From Rhynochetos jubatus (lineage: Eukaryota > Chordata > Aves > Eurypygiformes > Rhynochetidae), in assembly GCA_027574665.1 (NCBI GenBank), contig CM050655.1, positions 992,001 through 1,056,000 on the forward strand: a DNA stretch of 64,000 nucleotides. Reading direction: 5' to 3'. The translations under genes were made by a program, and so were the position numbers. Below the pieces are notes generated by a model, which did not search any database, had not been told where the DNA came from, and saw nothing but the letters and a program-made list of their open reading frames with translations. This document shows positions 47,092 through 59,429 of the stretch, in pieces; position 1 is the first letter of the stretch, and each line of letters starts with the position of its first letter.

Positions 47092-48800
47092 TATCCCCGG
47101 GAAAGTCGAAATCCAGGGGGACACCTTCTCTGTCCTAACTGGCTCGGAGAGGCTCGAATGCGCGGCTCGTTGAAGCGTCTGCCCGAACACGGACATCTGA
47201 AGCAGCACTGTAATGCGACCAAACAGAAAGAGTTAGGAGACAATTTCTTGTCCCTTCTTGCTGCGCCTTTGCAGAGCACTGCGTGCCAGAGCAGCCGGAT
47301 CGCTGTGTTGCTTGCAATCTCCAGTTCCAACAGTGCCACAGTTCCTCGGCAACAGAAAGAGCTAGGAAGGAATTGCTTGCGCTGATTTCTCTCGCTGTGC
47401 TCTAGCAGTTCGTTCCCTTTTCGGCAGAGCGCGGGACCGCTTGCAAAGCTTAGAAACAAACCTCTCCCTTTTCCTCCAAAAGGGAAAGAGCTACGAGAGA
47501 ATTTCTTAGGGAAACCTTGTTTGTTTTGGCAGAGCACTGCATGCCTCTTAAGACAGAGCTCTGGATCAGTGGGCAAGTCGAAATCCAGGGGGACACCTTC
47601 TCTGTCCTAACTGGCTCGGAGAGGCTCGAATGCGCGGCTCGTTGAAGCGTCTGCCCGAACAGGGACATCTAAAGCAGCACTGTAATGCGACCAAACAGAA
47701 AGAGTTAGGAGAGAATTTCTTGTCCCTTCTTGCTGCGCCTTTGCAGAGCACTGTGTGCCAGAGCAGCCGGATCGCTGTGTTGCTTGCAATCTCCAGTTCC
47801 AACAGTGCCACAGTTCCTCGGCAACAGAAAGAGCTAGGAAGCAATTGCTTGCGCTGATTTCTCTCGCTGTGCTCTAGCAGTTCGTTCCCTTTTCGGCAGA
47901 GCGCGGGACCGCTTGCAAAGCTTAGAAACAAACCTCTCCCTTTTCCTCCAAAAGGGAAAGAGCTACGAGAGAATTTCTTAGGGAAACCTTGTTTGTTTTG
48001 GCAGAGCACTGCATGCCTCTTAAGACAGAGCTCTGTATCCCCGGGAAAGTCGAAATCCAGAGCGACACCTTCTCTGTCCTAACTGGCTCGGAGAGGCTCG
48101 AATGCGCGGCTCGTTGAAGCGTCTGCCCGAACACGGACATCTAAAGCAGCACTGTAATGCGACCAAACAGGAAGAGTTAGGAGAGAATTTCTTGTCCCTC
48201 CTTGCTGCGCCTTTGCAGAGCACTGCGTGCCAGAGCAGCCGGATCGCTGTGTTGCTTGCAATCTCCAGTTCCAACAGTGCCACAGTTCCTCGGCAACAGA
48301 AAGAGCTAGGAAGCAATTGCTTGCGCTGATTTCTCTCGCTGTGCTCTAGCAGTTCGTTCCCTTTTCGGCAGAGCGCGGGACCGCTTGCAAAGCTTAGAAA
48401 CAAACCTCTCCCTTTTCCTCCAAAAGGGAAAGAGCTACGAGAGAATTTCTTAGGGAAACCTTGTTTGTTTTGGCAGAGCACTGCATGCCTCTTAAGAGAG
48501 AGCTCTGGATCAGTGGGCAAGTCGAAATCCAGAGAGTCACCTTCTCTGTCCTAACAGACTCGGAGAGGCTCGAATGCGCGGCTCGTTGAAGCGTCTGCCC
48601 GAACACGGACATCTAAAGCAGCACTGTAATGCGACCAAACAGAAAGAGTTAGGAGACAATTTCTTGTCCCTCCTTGCTGCGCCTTTGCAGAGCACTGTGT
48701 GCCAGAGCAGCCGGATCGCTGTGTTGCTTGCAATCTCCAGTTCCAACAGTGCCACAGTTCCTCGGCAACAGAAAGAGCTAGGAAGCAATTGCTTACGCTA

Positions 48801-49923
48801 ATTTCTCTCGCTGTGCTCTAGCAGTTCGTTCCCTTTTCGGCAGAGCGCGGGACCGCTTGCAAAGCTTAGAAACAAACCTCTCCCTTTTCCTCCAAAAGGG
48901 AAAGAGCTACGAGAGAATTTCTTAGGGAAACCTTGTTTGTTTTGGCAGAGCACTGCATGCCTCTTAAGACAGAGCTCTGGATCAGTGGGCAAGTCGAAAT
49001 CCAGAGCGACACCTTCTCTGTCCTAACTGGCTCGGAGAGGCTCGAATGCGCGGCTCGTTGAAGCGTCTGCCCGAACACGGACATCTGAAGCAGCACTGTA
49101 ATGCGACCAAACAGAAAGAGTTAGGAGACAATTTCTTGTCCCTTCTTGCTGCGCCTTTGCAGAGCACTGCGTGCCAGAGCAGCCGGATCGCTGTCTTGCT
49201 TGCAATCTCCAGTTCCAACAGTGCCACAGTTCCTCGGCAACAGAAAGAGCTAGGAAGGAATTGCTTGCGCTGTTTTCTCTCGCTGTGCTCTAGCAGTTCG
49301 TTCCCTTTTCGGCAGAGCGCGGGACCGCTTGCAAAGCTTAGAAACAAACCTCTCCCTTTTCCTCCAAAAGGGAAAGAGCTACGAGGGAATTTCTTAGTGA
49401 AATCTCGTTTGTTTTGGCAGAGCACTGCATGCCTCTTAAGACAGAGCTCTGTATCCCCGGGAAAGTCGAAATCCACAGGGTCACCTTCTCTGTGCTAACA
49501 GGCTCGGAGAGGCTCGAATGCGCGGCTCGTTGAAGCGTCTGCCCGAACACGGACATCTAAAGCAGCACTGTAATGCGACCAAACAGAAAGAGTTAGGAGA
49601 GAATTTCTTGTCCCTCCTTGCTGCGCCTTTGCAGAGCACTGTGTGCCAGAGCAGCCGGATCGCTGTGTTGCTTGCAATCTCCAGTTCCAACAGTGCCACA
49701 GTTCCTCGGCAACAGAAAGAGCTAGGAAGCAATTGCTTACGCTAATTTCTCTCGCTGTGCTCTAGCAGTTCGTTCCCTTTTCTGCAGAGGGTGGGACCGC
49801 TTGCAAAGCTTAGAAACAAACCTCTCCCTTTTCCTCCAAAAGGGAAAGAGCTACGAGAGTATTTCTTAGCGAAATCTCGTTTGTTTTGGCAGAGCACTGC
49901 ATGCCTCTTAAGACAGAGCTCTG
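48801..49923. repeat. Copied block, 6-monomer offset, copy 2
   Basis: Partner of 45969-47091. It is followed by the box-less haplotype, while copy 1 is followed by CCCGGG, so a breakpoint lies at the box. Confidence 0.85.
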
Positions 49924-52804
49924 GATCAGTGGGCAAGTCGAAATCCAGGGGGACACCTTCTCTGTCCTAACTGGCTCGGAGAGGCTCGAATGCGCGGCTC
50001 GTTGAAGCGTCTGCCCGAACACGGACATCTAAAGCAGCACTGTAATGCGACCAAACAGAAAGAGTTAGGAGAGAATTTCTTGTCCCTCCTTGCTGCGCCT
50101 TTGCAGAGCACTGCGTGCCAGAGCAGCCGGATCGCTGTCTTGCTTGCAATCTCCAGTTCCAACAGTGCCACAGTTCCTCGGCAACAGAAAGAGCTAGGAA
50201 GGAATTGCTTGCGCTGATTTCTCTCGCTGTGCTCTAGCAGTTCGTTCCCTTTTCGGCAGAGCGCGGGACCGCTTGCAAAGCTTAGAAACAAACCTCTCCC
50301 TTTTCCTCCAAAAGGGAAAGAGCTACGAGAGAATTTCTTAGGGAAACCTTGTTTGTTTTGGCAGAGCACTGCATGCCTCTTAAGACAGAGCTCTGTATCC
50401 CCGGGAAAGTCGAAATCCAGAGCGACACCTTCTCTGTCCTAACTGGCTCGGAGAGGCTCGAATGCGCGGCTCGTTGAAGCGTCTGCCCGAACACGGACAT
50501 CTGAAGCAGCACTGTAATGCGACCAAACAGAAAGAGTTAGGAGACAATTTCTTGTCCCTTCTTGCTGCGCCTTTGCAGAGCACTGCGTGCCAGAGCAGCC
50601 GGATCGCTGTCTTGCTTGCAATCTCCAGTTCCAACAGTGCCACAGTTCCTCGGCAACAGAAAGAGCTAGGAAGGAATTGCTTGCGCTGTTTTCTCTCGCT
50701 GTGCTCTAGCAGTTCGTTCCCTTTTCGGCAGAGCGCGGGACCGCTTGCAAAGCTTAGAAACAAACCTCTCCCTTTTCCTCCAAAAGGGAAAGAGCTACGA
50801 GGGAATTTCTTAGTGAAATCTCGTTTGTTTTGGCAGAGCACTGCATGCCTCTTAAGACAGAGCTCTGTATCCCCGGGAAAGTCGAAATCCAGAGAGTCAC
50901 CTTCTCTGTCCTAACAGACTCGGAGAGGCTCGAATGCGCGGCTCGTTGAAGCGTCTGCCCGAACACGGACATCTAAAGCAGCACTGTAATGCGACCAAAC
51001 AGAAAGAGTTAGGAGAGAATTTCTTGTCCCTCCTTGCTGCGCCTTTGCAGAGCACTGTGTGCCAGAGCAGCCGGATCGCTGTGTTGCTTGCAATCTCCAG
51101 TTCCAACAGTGCCACAGTTCCTCGGCAACAGAAAGAGCTAGGAAGCAATTGCTTACGCTAATTTCTCTCGCTGTGCTCTAGCAGTTCGTTCCCTTTTCGG
51201 CAGAGCGCGGGACCGCTTGCAAAGCTTAGAAACAAACCTCTCCCTTTTCCTCCAAAAGGGAAAGAGCTACGAGAGTATTTCTTAGCGAAATCTCGTTTGT
51301 TTTGGCAGAGCACTGCATGCCTCTTAAGACAGAGCTCTGTATCCCCGGGAAAGTCGAAATCCAGCGGGACACCTTCTCTGTCCTAACTGGCTCGGAGAGG
51401 CTCGAATGCGCGGCTCGTTGAAGCGTCTGCCCGAACACGGACATCTGAAGCAGCACTGTAATGCGACCAAACAGAAAGAGTTAGGAGAGAATTTCTTGTC
51501 CCTTCTTGCTGCGCCTTTGCAGAGCACTGCGTGCCAGAGCAGCCGGATCGCTGTGTTGCTTGCAATCTCCAGTTCCAACAGTGCCACAGTTCCTCGGCAA
51601 CAGAAAGAGCTAGGAAGGAATTGCTTGCGCTGATTTCTCTCGCTGTGCTCTAGCAGTTCGTTCCCTTTTCGGCAGAGCGCGGGACCGCTTGCAAAGCTTA
51701 GAAACAAACCTCTCCCTTTTCCTCCAAAAGGGAAAGAGCTACGAGAGAATTTCTTAGGGAAACCTTGTTTGTTTTGGCAGAGCACTGCATGCCTCTTAAG
51801 ACAGAGCTCTGGATCAGTGGGCAAGTCGAAATCCAGGGGGACACCTTCTCTGTCCTAACTGGCTCGGAGAGGCTCGAATGCGCGGCTCGTTGAAGCGTCT
51901 GCCCGAACACGGACATCTAAAGCAGCACTGTAATGCGACCAAACAGGAAGAGTTAGGAGAGAATTTCTTGTCCCTCCTTGCTGCGCCTTTGCAGAGCACT
52001 GCGTGCCAGAGCAGCCGGATCGCTGTCTTGCTTGCAATCTCCAGTTCCAACAGTGCCACAGTTCCTCGGCAACAGAAAGAGCTAGGAAGGAATTGCTTGC
52101 GCTGATTTCTCTCGCTGTGCTCTAGCAGTTCGTTCCCTTTTCGGCAGAGCGCGGGACCGCTTGCAAAGCTTAGAAACAAACCTCTCCCTTTTCCTCCAAA
52201 AGGGAAAGAGCTACGAGAGAATTTCTTAGGGAAACCTTGTTTGTTTTGGCAGAGCACTGCATGCCTCTTAAGACAGAGCTCTGTATCCCCGGGAAAGTCG
52301 AAATCCAGAGGGACACCTTCTCTGTGCTAACAGGCTCGGAGAGGCTCGAATGCGCGGCTCGTTGAAGCGTCTGCCCGAACAGGGACATCTAAAGCAGCAC
52401 TGTAATGCGACCAAACAGAAAGAGTTAGGAGAGAATTTCTTGTCCCTTCTTGCTGCGCCTTTGCAGAGCACTGTGTGCCAGAGCAGCCGGATCGCTGTGT
52501 TGCTTGCAATCTCCAGTTCCAACAGTGCCACAGTTCCTCGGCAACAGAAAGAGCTAGGAAGCAATTGCTTGCGCTGATTTCTCTCGCTGTGCTCTAGCAG
52601 TTCGTTCCCTTTTCGGCAGAGCGCGGGACCGCTTGCAAAGCTTAGAAACAAACCTCTCCCTTTTCCTCCAAAAGGGAAAGAGCTACGAGAGAATTTCTTA
52701 GGGAAACCTTGTTTGTTTTGGCAGAGCACTGCATGCCTCTTAAGACAGAGCTCTGGATCAGTGGGCAAGTCGAAATCCAGAGCGACACCTTCTCTGTCCT
52801 AACA

Positions 52805-55800
52805 GGCTCGGAGAGGCTCGAATGCGCGGCTCGTTGAAGCGTCTGCCCGAACACGGACATCTGAAGCAGCACTGTAATGCGACCAAACAGAAAGAGTTAG
52901 GAGAGAATTTCTTGTCCCTTCTTGCTGCGCCTTTGCAGAGCACTGCGTGCCAGAGCAGCCGGATCGCTGTGTTGCTTGCAATCTCCAGTTCCAACAGTGC
53001 CACAGTTCCTCGGCAACAGAAAGAGCTAGGAAGCAATTGCTTGCGCTGATTTCTCTCGCTGTGCTCTAGCAGTTCGTTCCCTTTTCGGCAGAGCGCGGGA
53101 CCGCTTGCAAAGCTTAGAAACAAACCTCTCCCTTTTCCTCCAAAAGGGAAAGAGCTACGAGGGAATTTCTTAGCGAAACCTTGTTTGTTTTGGCAGGGCA
53201 CTGCATGCCTCTTAAGACAGAGCTCTGGATCAGTGGGCAAGTCGAAATCCAGGGGGACACCTTCTCTGTCCTAACTGGCTCGGAGAGGCTCGAATGCGCG
53301 GCTCGTTGAAGCGTCTGCCCGAACACGGACATCTAAAGCAGCACTGTAATGCGACCAAACAGAAAGAGTTAGGAGAGAATTTCTTGTCCCTCCTTGCTGC
53401 GCCTTTGCAGAGCACTGCGTGCCAGAGCAGCCGGATCGCTGTCTTGCTTGCAATCTCCAGTTCCAACAGTGCCACAGTTCCTCGGCAACAGAAAGAGCTA
53501 GGAAGGAATTGCTTGCGCTGATTTCTCTCGCTGTGCTCTAGCAGTTCGTTCCCTTTTCGGCAGAGCGCGGGACCGCTTGCAAAGCTTAGAAACAAACCTC
53601 TCCCTTTTCCTCCAAAAGGGAAAGAGCTACGAGAGAATTTCTTAGGGAAACCTTGTTTGTTTTGGCAGAGCACTGCATGCCTCTTAAGACAGAGCTCTGT
53701 ATCCCCGGGAAAGTCGAAATCCAGAGAGTCACCTTCTCTGTCCTAACAGACTCGGAGAGGCTCGAATGCGCGGCTCGTTGAAGCGTCTGCCCGAACACGG
53801 ACATCTAAAGCAGCACTGTAATGCGACCAAACAGAAAGAGTTAGGAGAGAATTTCTTGTCCCTCCTTGCTGCGCCTTTGCAGAGCACTGTGTGCCAGAGC
53901 AGCCGGATCGCTGTGTTGCTTGCAATCTCCAGTTCCAACAGTGCCACAGTTCCTCGGCAACAGAAAGAGCTAGGAAGCAATTGCTTACGCTAATTTCTCT
54001 CGCTGTGCTCTAGCAGTTCGTTCCCTTTTCTGCAGAGGGTGGGACCGCTTGCAAAGCTTAGAAACAAACCTCTCCCTTTTCCTCCAAAAGGGAAAGAGCT
54101 ACGAGAGTATTTCTTAGCGAAATCTCGTTTGTTTTGGCAGAGCACTGCATGCCTCTTAAGACAGAGCTCTGGATCAGTGGGCAAGTCGAAATCCAGAGCG
54201 ACACCTTCTCTGTCCTAACAGGCTCGGAGAGGCTCGAATGCGCGGCTCGTTGAAGCGTCTGCCCGAACACGGACATCTAAAGCAGCACTGTAATGCGACC
54301 AAACAGAAAGAGTTAGGAGACAATTTCTTGTCCCTTCTTGCTGCGCCTTTGCAGAGCACTGCGTGCCAGAGCAGCCGGATCGCTGTCTTGCTTGCAATCT
54401 CCAGTTCCAACAGTGCCACAGTTCCTCGGCAACAGAAAGAGCTAGGAAGCAATTGCTTGCGCTGATTTCTCTCGCTGTGCTCTAGCAGTTCGTTCCCTTT
54501 TCGGCAGAGCGCGGGACCGCTTGCAAAGCTTAGAAACAAACCTCTCCCTTTTCCTCCAAAAGGGAAAGAGCTACGAGAGAATTTCTTAGGGAAACCTTGT
54601 TTGTTTTGGCAGAGCACTGCATGCCTCTTAAGACAGAGCTCTGTATCCCCGGGAAAGTCGAAATCCAGGGGGACACCTTCTCTGTCCTAACTGGCTCGGA
54701 GAGGCTCGAATGCGCGTCTCGTTGAAGCGTCTGCCCGAACACGGACATCTGAAGCAGCACTGTAATGCGACCAAACAGAAAGAGTTAGGAGACAATTTCT
54801 TGTCCCTTCTTGCTGCGCCTTTGCAGAGCACTGCGTGCCAGAGCAGCCGGATCGCTGTCTTGCTTGCAATCTCCAGTTCCAACAGTGCCACAGTTCCTCG
54901 GCAACAGAAAGAGCTAGGAAGGAATTGCTTGCGCTGTTTTCTCTCGCTGTGCTCTAGCAGTTCGTTCCCTTTTCGGCAGAGCGCGGGACCGCTTGCAAAG
55001 CTTAGAAACAAACCTCTCCCTTTTCCTCCAAAAGGGAAAGAGCTACGAGAGAATTTCTTAGTGAAATCTCGTTTGTTTTGGCAGAGCACTGCATGCCTCT
55101 TAAGACAGAGCTCTGTATCCCCGGGAAAGTCGAAATCCAGAGAGTCACCTTCTCTGTCCTAACAGACTCGGAGAGGCTCGAATGCGCGGCTCGTTGAAGC
55201 GTCTGCCCGAACACGGACATCTAAAGCAGCACTGTAATGCGACCAAACAGAAAGAGTTAGGAGAGAATTTCTTGTCCCTCCTTGCTGCGCCTTTGCAGAG
55301 CACTGTGTGCCAGAGCAGCCGGATCGCTGTGTTGCTTGCAATCTCCAGTTCCAACAGTGCCACAGTTCCTCGGCAACAGAAAGAGCTAGGAAGCAATTGC
55401 TTACGCTAATTTCTCTCGCTGTGCTCTAGCAGTTCGTTCCCTTTTCTGCAGAGGGTGGGACCGCTTGCAAAGCTTAGAAACAAACCTCTCCCTTTTCCTC
55501 CAAAAGGGAAAGAGCTACGAGAGTATTTCTTAGCGAAATCTCGTTTGTTTTGGCAGAGCACTGCATGCCTCTTAAGACAGAGCTCTGTATCCCCGGGAAA
55601 GTCGAAATCCAGGGGGACACCTTCTCTGTCCTAACTGGCTCGGAGAGGCTCGAATGCGCGGCTCGTTGAAGCGTCTGCCCGAACACGGACATCTGAAGCA
55701 GCACTGTAATGCGACCAAACAGAAAGAGTTAGGAGAGAATTTCTTGTCCCTTCTTGCTGCGCCTTTGCAGAGCACTGCGTGCCAGAGCAGCCGGATCGCT

Positions 55801-55865
55801 GTGTTGCTTGCAATCTCCAGTTCCAACAGTGCCACAGTTCCTCGGCAACAGAAAGAGCTAGGAAG
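52805..55865. repeat. 6-monomer higher-order repeat, copy 1
   Basis: It matches 55637-58697 at an offset of 2,832 bp over 3,061 bp with no difference that I could find. The six units (A to F, starting at 52822, 53294, 53766, 54238, 54710 and 55182) are clearly distinct from each other: for example C and F have TTACGCTAATTT, E has CGCGTCTCG and D has GAGACAATTTC with the box-less end of C before it. So the identity is between HOR copies, not between neighbouring monomers. The copies overlap by 229 bp. Confidence 0.9.
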
Positions 55866-58697
55866 CAATTGCTTGCGCTGATTTCTCTCGCTGTGCTCTA
55901 GCAGTTCGTTCCCTTTTCGGCAGAGCGCGGGACCGCTTGCAAAGCTTAGAAACAAACCTCTCCCTTTTCCTCCAAAAGGGAAAGAGCTACGAGGGAATTT
56001 CTTAGCGAAACCTTGTTTGTTTTGGCAGGGCACTGCATGCCTCTTAAGACAGAGCTCTGGATCAGTGGGCAAGTCGAAATCCAGGGGGACACCTTCTCTG
56101 TCCTAACTGGCTCGGAGAGGCTCGAATGCGCGGCTCGTTGAAGCGTCTGCCCGAACACGGACATCTAAAGCAGCACTGTAATGCGACCAAACAGAAAGAG
56201 TTAGGAGAGAATTTCTTGTCCCTCCTTGCTGCGCCTTTGCAGAGCACTGCGTGCCAGAGCAGCCGGATCGCTGTCTTGCTTGCAATCTCCAGTTCCAACA
56301 GTGCCACAGTTCCTCGGCAACAGAAAGAGCTAGGAAGGAATTGCTTGCGCTGATTTCTCTCGCTGTGCTCTAGCAGTTCGTTCCCTTTTCGGCAGAGCGC
56401 GGGACCGCTTGCAAAGCTTAGAAACAAACCTCTCCCTTTTCCTCCAAAAGGGAAAGAGCTACGAGAGAATTTCTTAGGGAAACCTTGTTTGTTTTGGCAG
56501 AGCACTGCATGCCTCTTAAGACAGAGCTCTGTATCCCCGGGAAAGTCGAAATCCAGAGAGTCACCTTCTCTGTCCTAACAGACTCGGAGAGGCTCGAATG
56601 CGCGGCTCGTTGAAGCGTCTGCCCGAACACGGACATCTAAAGCAGCACTGTAATGCGACCAAACAGAAAGAGTTAGGAGAGAATTTCTTGTCCCTCCTTG
56701 CTGCGCCTTTGCAGAGCACTGTGTGCCAGAGCAGCCGGATCGCTGTGTTGCTTGCAATCTCCAGTTCCAACAGTGCCACAGTTCCTCGGCAACAGAAAGA
56801 GCTAGGAAGCAATTGCTTACGCTAATTTCTCTCGCTGTGCTCTAGCAGTTCGTTCCCTTTTCTGCAGAGGGTGGGACCGCTTGCAAAGCTTAGAAACAAA
56901 CCTCTCCCTTTTCCTCCAAAAGGGAAAGAGCTACGAGAGTATTTCTTAGCGAAATCTCGTTTGTTTTGGCAGAGCACTGCATGCCTCTTAAGACAGAGCT
57001 CTGGATCAGTGGGCAAGTCGAAATCCAGAGCGACACCTTCTCTGTCCTAACAGGCTCGGAGAGGCTCGAATGCGCGGCTCGTTGAAGCGTCTGCCCGAAC
57101 ACGGACATCTAAAGCAGCACTGTAATGCGACCAAACAGAAAGAGTTAGGAGACAATTTCTTGTCCCTTCTTGCTGCGCCTTTGCAGAGCACTGCGTGCCA
57201 GAGCAGCCGGATCGCTGTCTTGCTTGCAATCTCCAGTTCCAACAGTGCCACAGTTCCTCGGCAACAGAAAGAGCTAGGAAGCAATTGCTTGCGCTGATTT
57301 CTCTCGCTGTGCTCTAGCAGTTCGTTCCCTTTTCGGCAGAGCGCGGGACCGCTTGCAAAGCTTAGAAACAAACCTCTCCCTTTTCCTCCAAAAGGGAAAG
57401 AGCTACGAGAGAATTTCTTAGGGAAACCTTGTTTGTTTTGGCAGAGCACTGCATGCCTCTTAAGACAGAGCTCTGTATCCCCGGGAAAGTCGAAATCCAG
57501 GGGGACACCTTCTCTGTCCTAACTGGCTCGGAGAGGCTCGAATGCGCGTCTCGTTGAAGCGTCTGCCCGAACACGGACATCTGAAGCAGCACTGTAATGC
57601 GACCAAACAGAAAGAGTTAGGAGACAATTTCTTGTCCCTTCTTGCTGCGCCTTTGCAGAGCACTGCGTGCCAGAGCAGCCGGATCGCTGTCTTGCTTGCA
57701 ATCTCCAGTTCCAACAGTGCCACAGTTCCTCGGCAACAGAAAGAGCTAGGAAGGAATTGCTTGCGCTGTTTTCTCTCGCTGTGCTCTAGCAGTTCGTTCC
57801 CTTTTCGGCAGAGCGCGGGACCGCTTGCAAAGCTTAGAAACAAACCTCTCCCTTTTCCTCCAAAAGGGAAAGAGCTACGAGAGAATTTCTTAGTGAAATC
57901 TCGTTTGTTTTGGCAGAGCACTGCATGCCTCTTAAGACAGAGCTCTGTATCCCCGGGAAAGTCGAAATCCAGAGAGTCACCTTCTCTGTCCTAACAGACT
58001 CGGAGAGGCTCGAATGCGCGGCTCGTTGAAGCGTCTGCCCGAACACGGACATCTAAAGCAGCACTGTAATGCGACCAAACAGAAAGAGTTAGGAGAGAAT
58101 TTCTTGTCCCTCCTTGCTGCGCCTTTGCAGAGCACTGTGTGCCAGAGCAGCCGGATCGCTGTGTTGCTTGCAATCTCCAGTTCCAACAGTGCCACAGTTC
58201 CTCGGCAACAGAAAGAGCTAGGAAGCAATTGCTTACGCTAATTTCTCTCGCTGTGCTCTAGCAGTTCGTTCCCTTTTCTGCAGAGGGTGGGACCGCTTGC
58301 AAAGCTTAGAAACAAACCTCTCCCTTTTCCTCCAAAAGGGAAAGAGCTACGAGAGTATTTCTTAGCGAAATCTCGTTTGTTTTGGCAGAGCACTGCATGC
58401 CTCTTAAGACAGAGCTCTGTATCCCCGGGAAAGTCGAAATCCAGGGGGACACCTTCTCTGTCCTAACTGGCTCGGAGAGGCTCGAATGCGCGGCTCGTTG
58501 AAGCGTCTGCCCGAACACGGACATCTGAAGCAGCACTGTAATGCGACCAAACAGAAAGAGTTAGGAGAGAATTTCTTGTCCCTTCTTGCTGCGCCTTTGC
58601 AGAGCACTGCGTGCCAGAGCAGCCGGATCGCTGTGTTGCTTGCAATCTCCAGTTCCAACAGTGCCACAGTTCCTCGGCAACAGAAAGAGCTAGGAAG
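55637..58697. repeat. 6-monomer higher-order repeat, copy 2
   Basis: Partner of 52805-55865, with units at 55654, 56126, 56598, 57070, 57542 and 58014. A partial third series follows at 59430-61789 with units like A, B, C and D and then an E/F chimera. Confidence 0.9.
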
Positions 58698-59429
58698 GAA
58701 TTGCTTGCGCTCTTTTCTCTCGCTGTGCTCTAGCAGTTCGTTCCCTTTTCGGCAGAGCGCGGGACCGCTTGCAAAGCTTAGAAACAAACCTCTCCCTTTT
58801 CCTCCAAAAGGGAAAGAGCTACGAGAGAATTTCTTAGGGAAACCTTGTTTGTTTTGGCAGAGCACTGCATGCCTCTTAAGACAGAGCTCTGTATCCCCGG
58901 GAAAGTCGAAATCCAGAGGGACACCTTCTCTGTGCTAACAGGCTCGGAGAGGCTCGAATGCGCGGCTCGTTGAAGCGTCTGCCCGAACAGGGACATCTAA
59001 AGCAGCACTGTAATGCGACCAAACAGAAAGAGTTAGGAGAGAATTTCTTGTCCCTCCTTGCTGCGCCTTTGCAGAGCACTGCGTGCCAGAGCAGCCGGAT
59101 CGCTGTGTTGCTTGCAATCTCCAGTTCCAACAGTGCCACAGTTCCTCGGCAACAGAAAGAGCTAGGAAGCAATTGCTTGCGCTGATTTCTCTCGCTGTGC
59201 TCTAGCAGTTCGTTCCCTTTTCGGCAGAGCGCGGGACCGCTTGCAAAGCTTAGAAACAAACCTCTCCCTTTTCCTCCAAAAGGGAAAGAGCTACGAGAGA
59301 ATTTCTTAGGGAAACCTTGTTTGTTTTGGCAGAGCACTGCATGCCTCTTAAGACAGAGCTCTGTATCCCCGGGAAAGTCGAAATCCAGAGCGACACCTTC
59401 TCTGTCCTAACAGGCTCGGAGAGGCTCGA

